64,000 bases of DNA. Origin: JAHBNG01 sp039028975 (GTDB lineage Bacteria > Chloroflexota > Anaerolineae > Caldilineales > Caldilineaceae). Below are positions 17,131 through 25,416 of the stretch, one piece after another (position 1 is the first letter of the stretch; every line of letters begins with the position of its first letter). Both the position numbers and the translations under genes were made by a program. The stretch is from assembly GCA_039028975.1 (NCBI GenBank), contig JBCCHB010000064.1, positions 23,739 to 87,738 of the forward strand. The letters run 5' to 3'. Below the pieces are notes generated by a model. It was not told the origin of the DNA and made no database searches. It saw only the letters and a program-made list of their open reading frames with translations.

Positions 17131-18381
17131 CTATTGAACGGACTCCCGACGAATGGCAAATGGCAGAAAGAGATTCGTGCTTGAGAAAGCCTGCCCAGGG
17201 GTAGGCGAACCGGCGGAATAGTCCGAAGATCCTACACCTGTTCCATCTCTTGTGTTGAGGGTAATACTTTCATCAGTTGCTACCCCTGGAATAAAGTCAT
17301 ATACCCCGGCATCTGATTGTGACCAGATTCCTTTTTCTACTGCAACAGAGGCGCGGCCATTGACTGTTCCGCTACCCCACTGGATAAAATCGACTAAATA
17401 GGCACTATCACTGAATGGAGGTTGTGCCCCGTTATTGTCAATGTAGAGACCCAAATCAGACTCTATCTCTAGATCAGTCCAACCTCCCAATACAAGATAC
17501 TCACCAGGACTCAAAATCAGATCATTGCCACCCACAATGGTCATATTTGAGAGAGACTCATAACTGAAACGAGCGCAGAACCACCAATTACTCACATCGA
17601 TGGTATCAGGACCGGTATTCTGTAATTCGATCCAATCGACGGTCCCATCTAACGCTTCCGTACCAACTGGGCCATTTGTATCATCTAAATTCCCTTGTGC
17701 CCCGTGGTAGTAAACCTCTGAAATGACAATATCTTCTTTTCTGAACTCTGGAGTTGGCGTGGCTGTGGGTGTTACGGTCATTGTTGGGGTACCCGTAGCT
17801 GTCATCGTTGGGGTTACTGTATCTGTAGGTAGCGGGGGAACCGTTGGTACACCGGTTGATGTCATTGTTGCGGTTGCCGTCATTGTGGCTGTGGCAGTTG
17901 AAGTAGCCGTAGCCGTCATAGTAGGGGTGGCTGTTACGTCTGGTGTACTTGCCTCCACAACAATCGTCCCCGTCATACCTTGACTTTGATGAAGTTCACA
18001 GTAATAATCCACAGTTCCGGCTTGGGTAAATGTCCAACTTGCATTGACCCAGGTACTGCTCGGATCCCCGCCGGCATCGCTTAAGCGAAAGAGGCCATCA
18101 GCAACAACATTATGGGTGCCGCTCCGTCTTACCCAAACAACGGTATCCCCCTCACTAACCGTCAAATTTTGTGGAGTAAATGTAATGCCACTGACTTCCA
18201 CAGTAAAAACATTCGCAGAGACAATTGCAGGGGAAGCATGGCTACTTTCAGTTAAGGTTCCGGCAGACGCAACGTTTGGATATTGGCTCCAACTGAGGAG
18301 CGTACCAAGCAATAGAAGCAGAAATGTAAAGGCAATGGACGCACTAGTTACCACTATTCGTCTTTTTGAAGAATTATACAT
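17131..18381 (-). CDS. Cupredoxin plus lamin-tail surface protein
   Basis: A 416-residue exported protein. Residues 11-40 form a signal/membrane segment. A plastocyanin-like domain (about 50-145) has a full type-1 copper set: H90 in SGTHNVV, C128 and H131 in YYCELHQ, and M136 in QGMTG. A Thr-rich linker (TATPTMTATATSTATAT and on) follows, then a lamin-tail domain (DIVISEVYYHGAQG to DWIELQNTG and DVSNWWF). The C-terminus (LFLPFAIRRE) resembles the short tail of other Chloroflexota Thr/Pro-rich surface proteins. The copper domain could carry electrons or bind copper at the cell surface; lamin-tail domains are usually adhesive. No redox partner gene lies next to it. Confidence 0.8.
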   Translation of the reverse strand: MYNSSKRRIVVTSASIAFTFLLLLLGTLLSWSQYPNVASAGTLTESSHASPAIVSANVFTVEVSGITFTPQNLTVSEGDTVVWVRRSGTHNVVADGLFRLSDAGGDPSSTWVNASWTFTQAGTVDYYCELHQSQGMTGTIVVEASTPDVTATPTMTATATSTATATMTATATMTSTGVPTVPPLPTDTVTPTMTATGTPTMTVTPTATPTPEFRKEDIVISEVYYHGAQGNLDDTNGPVGTEALDGTVDWIELQNTGPDTIDVSNWWFCARFSYESLSNMTIVGGNDLILSPGEYLVLGGWTDLEIESDLGLYIDNNGAQPPFSDSAYLVDFIQWGSGTVNGRASVAVEKGIWSQSDAGVYDFIPGVATDESITLNTRDGTGVGSSDYSAGSPTPGQAFSSTNLFLPFAIRRESVQ

Positions 18382-18408
18382 AGTTTCACCATTAAGTAGA
18401 TATAGAAA

Positions 18409-18449
18409 AATAGGGAAGTAAAATAGGGAAGTAAAATAATGAAGTAAAA
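18409..18449. repeat. Three tandem 13-bp units
   Basis: Three head-to-tail copies of AATAGGGAAGTAA, the last with two changes, just upstream of the cupredoxin gene. It is a simple short tandem repeat; a role in spacing a promoter is possible but not shown. Confidence 0.6.
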
Positions 18450-18901
18450 AGAGAGGTACGAAGGGAACGGAGTCATATTTACCACAATATTGTTACAATT
18501 ATACTTCTAGATTCAATTTGAAACAACAACTTGACTCCTATTGGTCAAGTCATTCTCCCACTCATAACGATATCGGGTAGAGACAGAAAAAGAGCAATCA
18601 CATCAATTGGTCTGTGTGAAAAGAAATTATACCTCTCAGCCAACATTTGACCAAATTGTAAAACCAAGGCTTATATGCCATCAAGATTGGCGTTCAACTG
18701 CACATTGGTCTATCATGACAGGTAAAACCGACTCAGTAATCAGCCGTATGTTTCGCCAGAAAAGTCGCTTCCGGACTCTAGGCTAATCCATTCTGGGCAA
18801 TTCCAAGAATGGAGGATATTCCCGTCGTCATGGGAACAAGCTTTTTCTGGCCATCTAGATTAGCCAAGAAAACCATACGCTTAAGAAAGACTCGCAATCA
18901 A
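18450..18901. other. Divergent intergenic region
   Basis: About 450 bp between the cupredoxin gene (reverse) and ettA (forward). Rich in A/T on the left. The frame of ettA is open back to 18809, but the extra residues do not resemble the family. No gene or confident regulatory site was found. Confidence 0.4.
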
Positions 18902-20584
18902 ATGTCAGACAACAAAATCATTTATTCTATGGTACGGGTTGGCAAGCTCCATCCCCCACAAAATCGCGTCCTGCGCGATATTAGCCTAAGTTATTTTTAC
19001 GGGGCCAAGATTGGCGTCTTAGGTCTCAACGGCTCAGGAAAGAGCACCTTGCTACGCATCATGGCCGGTGTTGAAACCGATTATGAAGGTGAAACCATTC
19101 TCTCTGATGGCTACACAATTGGCTATTTAGAGCAGGAGCCTTTGGTGGATGAGGAGAAGACGGTGCGTCAAGTTGTGGAAGAGGGCGTGCAGGAAGTCGT
19201 CGATGCGCTCCAAGAATTTGATGAGATCAACATGAAGTTTGGCGAGGAGATGACCGATGACGAGATGACAGCCCTGATGACTCGCCAGGGTGAGGTGCAG
19301 GATCAGCTCGATGCCATGGATGCATGGGATCTGGATAGCCGCCTGGATCTCGCAATGAGCGCGCTTCGTTGCCCGCCCGATAATACCCCTGTTTCCGTGC
19401 TGTCAGGTGGTGAACGGCGCCGGGTCGCACTCTGTCGTTTGCTGCTGCGAGAGCCGGATATCCTGCTCCTTGACGAGCCGACTAACCATTTAGATGCCGA
19501 GTCAGTAGCTTGGCTCGAATTGCACCTTCAGCAGTACAAAGGGACTGTGATCGCAGTCACCCATGATCGCTATTTCCTTGACAATGTAGCGGGCTGGATT
19601 CTTGAGCTAGATCGCGGCCATGGCATCCCATGGAAAGGGAACTACTCTTCTTGGCTAGAGCAGAAACAGAATCGATTAGCCCAGGAAGAGAAGCAGGAGG
19701 CCCAGCGCCAGAAGACCCTCCAGCGTGAGTTAGAATGGCTCAACATGTCGCCCAAAGCCCGGCAAACCAAACGCAAATCTCGCATCAATGAGTACAACAA
19801 GCTCTTGTCCGAAGATTTTGTCCGCTCCAACGAAGAACGGGAGATCTTTATTCCGCCTGGAGATCGGCTGGGGGATGTAGTGATTCGGGCCGAAAAGATT
19901 AGCAAGGGATTTGATGACCGGTTGCTTTACGAAGATCTGACCTTTGACGTGCCGCCCGGTGCCATCGTGGGAATTGTTGGCCCGAATGGCGCTGGTAAGA
20001 CTACGCTATTCCGCATGATTACAGATCAGGACACCCCGGATAGTGGCACCATCCAGGTCGGCCAAACGGTTCAACTTGCCTATGTGGATCAGAGCCGAGA
20101 TACTTTGGATCCAGATAAGACCGTCTGGGAAGAGATTTCAGAGGGCAACGAATTCCTTGAATTGGGTAAGAAAAATATCAACTCTCGGGCGTACGTCTCT
20201 CGCTTCAACTTCTCTGGCAGCGATCAGCAAAAGAAGGTTGGGAGCTTGTCCGGCGGTGAGCGCAACCGAGTTCATCTAGCCAAGATGCTCAAATCGGGAG
20301 GCAACGTACTCCTGCTCGATGAGCCAAGCAACGATCTAGACGTTAACACCTTACGCGCCCTGGAAGATGCGCTGGAAAGCTTTGCAGGTTGCTCTGTGGT
20401 CATCTCCCATGATCGCTGGTTTCTGGATCGAATTGCCACCCACATACTGGCCTTTGAAGGAGACAGTGAGGTCGTCTGGTTCCCTGGCAACTACAGCGAA
20501 TATGAAGAGGATCGCCGTCGCCGCCTTGGCCCTGCTGCGGATCGACCCAAGAGGGTGACGTATCGACCGTTGAGAAGAGCGTAA
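18902..20584 (+). CDS. ettA: Energy-dependent translational throttle protein EttA (ABC-F)
   Basis: 560 residues from ATG 18902, the usual length for EttA. Two ABC ATPase domains without membrane segments: Walker A GLNGSGKST (41-49) and signature LSGGERRRVALCR in the first, GPNGAGKTT and LSGGERNRVHLAK in the second. An arm insertion lies in domain 1, and a charged linker between the domains (about residues 230-310) carries the MSPKARQTKRKSR stretch typical of EttA. ABC-F proteins act on the ribosomal E site and gate the first peptide-bond step according to the ATP/ADP ratio. The SD is weak. The gene stands alone. Confidence 0.92.
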   Translation: MSDNKIIYSMVRVGKLHPPQNRVLRDISLSYFYGAKIGVLGLNGSGKSTLLRIMAGVETDYEGETILSDGYTIGYLEQEPLVDEEKTVRQVVEEGVQEVVDALQEFDEINMKFGEEMTDDEMTALMTRQGEVQDQLDAMDAWDLDSRLDLAMSALRCPPDNTPVSVLSGGERRRVALCRLLLREPDILLLDEPTNHLDAESVAWLELHLQQYKGTVIAVTHDRYFLDNVAGWILELDRGHGIPWKGNYSSWLEQKQNRLAQEEKQEAQRQKTLQRELEWLNMSPKARQTKRKSRINEYNKLLSEDFVRSNEEREIFIPPGDRLGDVVIRAEKISKGFDDRLLYEDLTFDVPPGAIVGIVGPNGAGKTTLFRMITDQDTPDSGTIQVGQTVQLAYVDQSRDTLDPDKTVWEEISEGNEFLELGKKNINSRAYVSRFNFSGSDQQKKVGSLSGGERNRVHLAKMLKSGGNVLLLDEPSNDLDVNTLRALEDALESFAGCSVVISHDRWFLDRIATHILAFEGDSEVVWFPGNYSEYEEDRRRRLGPAADRPKRVTYRPLRRA

Positions 20585-20790
20585 TTGTCATGTAGCATTG
20601 GCGAATGTACCTCTCTGATATTATTTAGTAAATCTGCCATTCCTTCTGCCCTATATGCGTATGGAAAGCCTTCTACCGTGGCATGTTACGGTTTGAGTAA
20701 TCGGCTTGAACACCAGTGTAGTTGTAAAACTTACCGGGTTAAGGTAGAGATAAAACTTCTGTACTCTAGCTGATTTCACTTTAGCAATCA
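20585..20790. other. Intergenic, nothing recognised
   Basis: About 200 bp after ettA, leading into the palindromic element at 20791-20910. No gene is seen. Confidence 0.4.
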
Positions 20791-20910
20791 CTACAACGAG
20801 ACTTTGTCATTTCAAGGAGGGACGACGATAAATCTTCATGGAAGCCATGTGAAAGATCTCTCCCTACACCCGGGATGACAATCAAGTTGACTCTTGAAGC
20901 CTCGTTGTAG
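20791..20910. repeat. 120-bp element with 10-bp terminal inverted repeats
   Basis: CTACAACGAG (20791-20800) and CTCGTTGTAG (20901-20910) are exact complements. An inner hairpin ATCTTCATGG / CCATGTGAAAGAT lies in the middle. No protein is encoded. It resembles a MITE and sits between convergent gene ends. Confidence 0.6.
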
Positions 20911-20937
20911 CATTAGACAATTCCAATAGGTTTTTGT

Positions 20938-21372
20938 TCACAAATTGGATTCCTCCAATCGTTGTTCCCCTTGTTCTTCCCACTGGTCACGCTCATCCCA
21001 AAGCTGATCCAACATCAGATCGCGTGATCCTTCATCCTCGAAAAAAGGACAGCTTTCAAAAAAGTCGATTAGATCATCCAGGCGGGTCAGCAAACGTTGT
21101 TGAGACTGACTCGTACCGACTTCGCCAGCCAATGCATGACGCAGCCGTACCATGAAATTTCCCATGTTAGCACCCTGCATAAAGCGCACAAAGGGCGAAC
21201 GTGGCTTAGACCAATGGCTAGGGGCCTGATGATATGTCAAAATGTATTCGGCATCCTGGAAGCGTTGGGTGAGGGTGATAGCGGTCGTTTTGTCGACGAG
21301 CCACATCATAAATTTGGCTACAAGGGCCATGCTAACGGCGATGATGAGGATGGCGACGAGAAGATAGAGCAT
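20938..21372 (-). CDS. Hypothetical single-pass membrane protein
   Basis: A 144-residue protein with an N-terminal membrane helix (LYLLVAILIIAVSMALVAKFMMWLV) followed by about 115 charged, mostly helical residues and a very acidic C-terminus. No family was recognised. It lies about 100 bp downstream of oppF on the same strand, separated by an AT-rich repeat (21381-21470), and could be the last gene of that transcription unit. No clear SD. It could be an accessory envelope protein; function unknown. Confidence 0.6.
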   Translation of the reverse strand: MLYLLVAILIIAVSMALVAKFMMWLVDKTTAITLTQRFQDAEYILTYHQAPSHWSKPRSPFVRFMQGANMGNFMVRLRHALAGEVGTSQSQQRLLTRLDDLIDFFESCPFFEDEGSRDLMLDQLWDERDQWEEQGEQRLEESNL

Positions 21373-21380
21373 AACGTGAA

Positions 21381-21470
21381 CTTAATTATTAGATATTTGG
21401 TATTCGTTATTAATTACTTGGGATGAGGACCCGAAAATAATTAATAGCCAACAGTTAATAATTAATGTTT
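21381..21470. repeat. AT-rich palindromic repeat, family E copy 1
   Basis: Left half has TTGGTATTCGTTATTAATTACT, right half ATAATTAATAGCCAACAG then TTAATAATTAATG. The halves fold back on each other. Related copies are at 43347-43458 and 43831-43930, with a decayed one at 45052-45120, always between coding regions. Confidence 0.65.
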
Positions 21471-21472
21471 AA

Positions 21473-22492
21473 CTACTCTACCCCCTTCAATTCCAGCTCC
21501 TCTGCAAGATGACAGGCCACAAAATGATCCGGCGTGATTTCATCCCATGTAGGCGCCTTCTGGCGGCAGATATCCTGGGCATAGTTGCAGCGAGGATGGA
21601 AGTAGCAGCCCGGCGGTGGGTCAGCCGGATTGGCGACCTCGCCGGGGAGGATGATGCGCTCCATTTTGACTTCGGGGTCGTTCTTGGGGACGGCAGAGAG
21701 CAAAGCTTCAGTATAGGGATGTTTGGGGCTGATGTAGAGTTCTTCGGTTTCTGCTAACTCAACCAGCTTGCCCACATACATGACGCCAACCCGATCCGAA
21801 ATATGTTCGATAACAGAGAGATCATGGGCGATAAAGAGATAGGTTAGATTGAACTCCTCTTGCAGATCCTGGAGCAGGTTGAGAATCTGGGCCTGGATCG
21901 AAACGTCTAGCGCAGAAACGGCTTCATCACAGACAATGAGACGAGGGTTGGCCGCCAGTGAACGGGCGATCCCGATGCGCTGACGCTGTCCACCAGAAAA
22001 GGCATGGGGATAGCGCTTGAGATGCTGCACTTCTAGCCCAACCACCTGCATCAGCTCTTTGACTCGATCCGTAAGCGCTTCGCCACGGGCTAAGTTATTG
22101 TTGCGCAGCGGCTCGGCGATGATGTCAAGCACCGTCATGCGCGGGTCCAGCGACGAATAGGGATCCTGGAAGATCATGTGGATGTGCTTGCGGACTTCTC
22201 GCAGTTCGCTATTGGACATAGTGGCCAAATCAACTACAGTATCGTCGGGCAGCCTCAGCTTGATCTCACCCTCACTTGGATCGATTCCCCGCACAATGCA
22301 ACGCCCCAGCGTTGTTTTTCCACAACCCGATTCACCCACTAGCCCAAGTGTCTCTCCCTCATAAATGGCAAAAGAGATATCATCGACGGCCTTGACATGT
22401 CCACGCACGCTGCGTAACAGCCCCTTCTCGATGGGAAAGTACTTTTTGATGCTATTCACCTCAAGCATCGGCTGCGCATTCTGGTTATGCAT
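21473..22492 (-). CDS. oppF: Oligopeptide/oligosaccharide ABC ATPase, OppF-like
   Basis: 339 residues from ATG 22492 (the frame runs to 22627, but the family starts here). Walker A GESGCGKTTL, the Q-loop region, signature FSGGQRQRIGIAR and Walker B LIVCDEAVSALD are intact, so it should hydrolyse ATP. The C-terminal oligo_HPY region ends with the Cys-rich YFHPRCNYAQDIC block typical of OppF/DppF. ATG lies inside the end of oppD (8-bp overlap), so the two are coupled. The pair sits behind a CUT1 sugar permease operon rather than an Opp permease; the window's oppA, oppB and oppC are at 39.8-45.1 kb and lack ATPases. Confidence 0.9.
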   Translation of the reverse strand: MHNQNAQPMLEVNSIKKYFPIEKGLLRSVRGHVKAVDDISFAIYEGETLGLVGESGCGKTTLGRCIVRGIDPSEGEIKLRLPDDTVVDLATMSNSELREVRKHIHMIFQDPYSSLDPRMTVLDIIAEPLRNNNLARGEALTDRVKELMQVVGLEVQHLKRYPHAFSGGQRQRIGIARSLAANPRLIVCDEAVSALDVSIQAQILNLLQDLQEEFNLTYLFIAHDLSVIEHISDRVGVMYVGKLVELAETEELYISPKHPYTEALLSAVPKNDPEVKMERIILPGEVANPADPPPGCYFHPRCNYAQDICRQKAPTWDEITPDHFVACHLAEELELKGVE

Positions 22493-23516
22493 ATTCGACC
22501 ACCTGCTCTTTCTGTTCGCTATGAAGGAAGCAGCGCACAAAGTGGCCGCTGCCCTTTTCAACAAGTTCAGGGATCTCAACGTCGCACGTGCCTTCGATAG
22601 CTTCGTCGCAACGGCTGCAGAACCCACATTGACGGGGAAAATCTAGTGGAATGGGGACATTGCCACGAATAGCATCCAGCCGTTGACGGGCCTTACGTCC
22701 CACTTTAGGAATCGACTTGAGTAACCGCTGGGTGTAGGGATGAAGTGGGTTCTTGAAAAGCTCAACCGTTGTGGCCCGTTCCACAATGCGGCCCAAATAC
22801 ATCACATTTACTTCATCGGCTATTTCGGCAATCACGCCCAGATCGTGGGTGATATACATGATGGCCATACCGAACTCTTCCTGAAGCTGCTGCATCAAGT
22901 CCAGAATCTGCGCCTGCACGGTTACATCGAGGGCCGTGGTCGGCTCATCGGCAATTAGTAGGGATGGGTTGCAGGAGAGAGCAATGGCGATCATCGCCCG
23001 CTGACGCATTCCACCCGAAAGCTGGTGGGGATACTCATCAAAACGCTGGCCGGGGTTGGAGATCTTGACCTTATCGAGCATGTCAAGTGCTAACTCTTTG
23101 GCCTCCCGCTTATTCGCCGTGACATGCAGCAGAACGGATTCCATGATCTGCGCGCCGATGGTATGGACAGGTGACAGACTCGTCATCGGCTCTTGAAAGA
23201 CCATAGAGATCTCTTTTCCACGCAGTTGGCGAATCTCGGTGCCGCGCGGGTCGAGTCGGGCCAGATCGACACCATGACCGGTCGACGGTTGAAACCAGAT
23301 TTCACCATCGACAATCTCGCCTGGCGTAGGAACCAAGCGCATAATCGACTGGGCCGTTACGCTCTTGCCCGATCCCGATTCGCCAATGATGCCAACAATA
23401 GTCTTGGGTTTGATGGTGAAGTTGACTCCGTCCACAGCTTTGAGGGTACCGTCGTCGGTATAGAAGTAGGTGTGCAGATTGTGAACGCGGAGGACGGTTT
23501 GATTGGTTTGGCTCAT
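22485..23516 (-). CDS. oppD: Oligopeptide/oligosaccharide ABC ATPase, OppD-like
   Basis: 343 residues from ATG 23516 (a TTG lies one codon earlier). Walker A GESGSGKSV, signature LSGGMRQRAMIAIAL and Walker B LLIADEPTTALD are complete. The C-terminal oligo_HPY extension contains four cysteines (CGFCSRCDE and a GTCDV block), the place where Opp/Dpp ATPases can carry an iron-sulfur cluster. It forms a heterodimer with OppF. It lies 35 bp after the CUT1 permease gene ending at 23551 on the same strand, so one mRNA could encode a sugar binding protein, two CUT1 permeases and these ATPases. Confidence 0.9.
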   Translation of the reverse strand: MSQTNQTVLRVHNLHTYFYTDDGTLKAVDGVNFTIKPKTIVGIIGESGSGKSVTAQSIMRLVPTPGEIVDGEIWFQPSTGHGVDLARLDPRGTEIRQLRGKEISMVFQEPMTSLSPVHTIGAQIMESVLLHVTANKREAKELALDMLDKVKISNPGQRFDEYPHQLSGGMRQRAMIAIALSCNPSLLIADEPTTALDVTVQAQILDLMQQLQEEFGMAIMYITHDLGVIAEIADEVNVMYLGRIVERATTVELFKNPLHPYTQRLLKSIPKVGRKARQRLDAIRGNVPIPLDFPRQCGFCSRCDEAIEGTCDVEIPELVEKGSGHFVRCFLHSEQKEQVVEYA

Positions 23517-23550
23517 CAAATGAATCTCTCTGATTTATCTTCCAATTACC

Positions 23551-24441
23551 CTACTTTAGCCCTGTCGTTACCACACCTTCCATGATGTTTCTTTGGGCTA
23601 TAAAAAACATAATCACTGGTGGAATGGAGTAGATGATCGCAGCTGCGAGCGTAATGGTAACAAAGATCTGGCCGCTTACGTCTCCTGGGTTAGAGTAAGT
23701 TGGCGTAGCTAACTTGACGGCCAAAGTGGTCTTCGCATCGTCTAAGTAAATAACAGGCGCAATCCAATCCCCCCACATAGCAACAAAATTAAGGATAAAT
23801 GAGGTTGCTAGAGCAGGTTGGGCGTTGGGCAAAAAGATGCGCCAAAAGACTAGAAAGGGTCCAGCACCATCTACCTCTGCTGCATCTTCCAGCTCCTTTG
23901 GAATCGCGGTAAAGAATTGGCGGAAGAGAAAGATGTGAAAGGGTGAAGCTGCGATGCCCCATAAGAACCAAGGCCAATAGGTATTGGTTAGGCGTAGGCG
24001 AGCAAAGATCACAAACTGGGGAATGATCGTCACAATGGCTGGAACCATAAGCAACGAGACAACAATCGCGAAGAGCTTGCCCTTACCTGGCGCATCAAGC
24101 CGAGCAAAAGCGAAGCCAACCATCGCACTTGTAATGACGGTCAAGGTAGAGAACATGGTTGCTAGGAATGTGGAGTTCCATGTATAGCGAAAAAAGGAGA
24201 TCCAGGTCAAGGCACTAACATAGTTGTCCCAGCGCAACGGATCAGCTACGATGACCGGCGGATACTGGGTGAACTCTGGCTCTGATTTAACCGATGAGAG
24301 AAGCATCCATACTAAAGGGGCAGCAATTATCAGGCTGACACCGTAGAGAATTCCATAAGAGACGAGCTTACGAAGGTGCTTTCGTCGTCGATCTCGCCGC
24401 TCTCTTGGGCTTAATCGTCTTGTTGTTTGTGTAAGTGCCAT
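23551..24441 (-). CDS. CUT1 sugar ABC permease, MalG-like
   Basis: 296 residues with six predicted membrane helices after a strongly basic N-terminus (RERRDRRRKHLRK). The cytoplasmic EAA loop is clear (PKELEDAAEVDGAGPFLVFW), where the ATPase docks. It pairs with the MalF-like gene directly upstream: that gene's stop is immediately followed by this ATG. Its C-terminus (QRNIMEGVVTTGLK) is typical of MalG-type CUT1 permeases. The sugar is unknown; neighbours suggest a galactan-derived oligosaccharide. Confidence 0.92.
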   Translation of the reverse strand: MALTQTTRRLSPRERRDRRRKHLRKLVSYGILYGVSLIIAAPLVWMLLSSVKSEPEFTQYPPVIVADPLRWDNYVSALTWISFFRYTWNSTFLATMFSTLTVITSAMVGFAFARLDAPGKGKLFAIVVSLLMVPAIVTIIPQFVIFARLRLTNTYWPWFLWGIAASPFHIFLFRQFFTAIPKELEDAAEVDGAGPFLVFWRIFLPNAQPALATSFILNFVAMWGDWIAPVIYLDDAKTTLAVKLATPTYSNPGDVSGQIFVTITLAAAIIYSIPPVIMFFIAQRNIMEGVVTTGLK

Positions 24442-25416
24442 TTACTCTTTTTTCCCCTCAATATCTACTTCATAGTAGACCCAATAGCGACTAGACCAGA
24501 AGACAATGATGGTCAGCACCACAATGACAATAAAGAGTAGCCACATCAGTGCGAGGCCATAGCCAAAGCGTGAAAAGGTGAAAATCTGCCGCATTACATG
24601 AACAACAAAAAAGTAGGCAGCCCTAGGCGGCATCGAACCCATGCGTCCTCCGGCAAGCAACATGGGTAGAGCGAATTGCTGTAGTGAGCCAATAATGGCC
24701 AGAATCAGCTGAAAGAAGATGACAGGCGTCATCAGCGGAATTGTCACATGGCGAAAGACGCGCAAAGCCGATGCCCCGTCCAAAAAGGCGGCCTCTTCCA
24801 ACTCGCGCGGAATACCTTGCAGACCAGCCAGGAAGATGACCATTCCCACGCCGGCCCCCTGCCAGACAGCCAGCATGGTCAGAGAGGGCAACGCGTATTC
24901 TGTGGTCCATAGAATGGCGGTCCCTGGCCGAAAGATGCTGATGATGGCGTTAATCACGCCGTTGTTTGGGTCTAACAGCAAACGCCACGCCCACACCGCG
25001 CCGACGGCAGGGATAATACTGGGTAAGTAGAAGAGCGTGCGAAAGAAACCGCGGGCGCGGATACTTTGGTTGAGGATTAACGCCAGAATAAAAGAGAGTA
25101 CCAACCAAATCGGGACGTTGAGCAGGCTCCACAAAAGCGTACGCCGAAATGCATGCTGAGCCTCCGAATCCTGAAAGACCCGCTCATAGTTGCGCATCCC
25201 AATCCACTTGACTGTATCCACGTTCAGGCCATCGTAATTGGAAAATGACGTCAATAAACCAACCACGAGCGGGATAACCCCCAGCGCGATAAATCCAATC
25301 AGCCAGGGGCTGATCATGGCATAGAAGGCGATGCGCCTGGTGGTGCGACGGCTGCGTCGCGGCCACCAGGTTCGATTTCCAGATTGCTGGTTAGAAGCTG
25401 ATGCCCCGGAACTCAT
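24442..25416 (-). CDS. CUT1 sugar ABC permease, MalF-like
   Basis: 324 residues, six membrane helices, EAA loop GIPRELEEAAFLDGASALRVF. A 30-residue polar N-terminus precedes helix 1. Its ATG overlaps the stop of the upstream binding-protein gene by 4 bp (ATGA), and the MalG-like partner begins immediately after its stop. Together with the lipoprotein at 25413-26831 this is a complete CUT1 importer except for the ATPase. No MalK/UgpC/MsmX-type ATPase is found in the window. Confidence 0.92.
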   Translation of the reverse strand: MSSGASASNQQSGNRTWWPRRSRRTTRRIAFYAMISPWLIGFIALGVIPLVVGLLTSFSNYDGLNVDTVKWIGMRNYERVFQDSEAQHAFRRTLLWSLLNVPIWLVLSFILALILNQSIRARGFFRTLFYLPSIIPAVGAVWAWRLLLDPNNGVINAIISIFRPGTAILWTTEYALPSLTMLAVWQGAGVGMVIFLAGLQGIPRELEEAAFLDGASALRVFRHVTIPLMTPVIFFQLILAIIGSLQQFALPMLLAGGRMGSMPPRAAYFFVVHVMRQIFTFSRFGYGLALMWLLFIVIVVLTIIVFWSSRYWVYYEVDIEGKKE

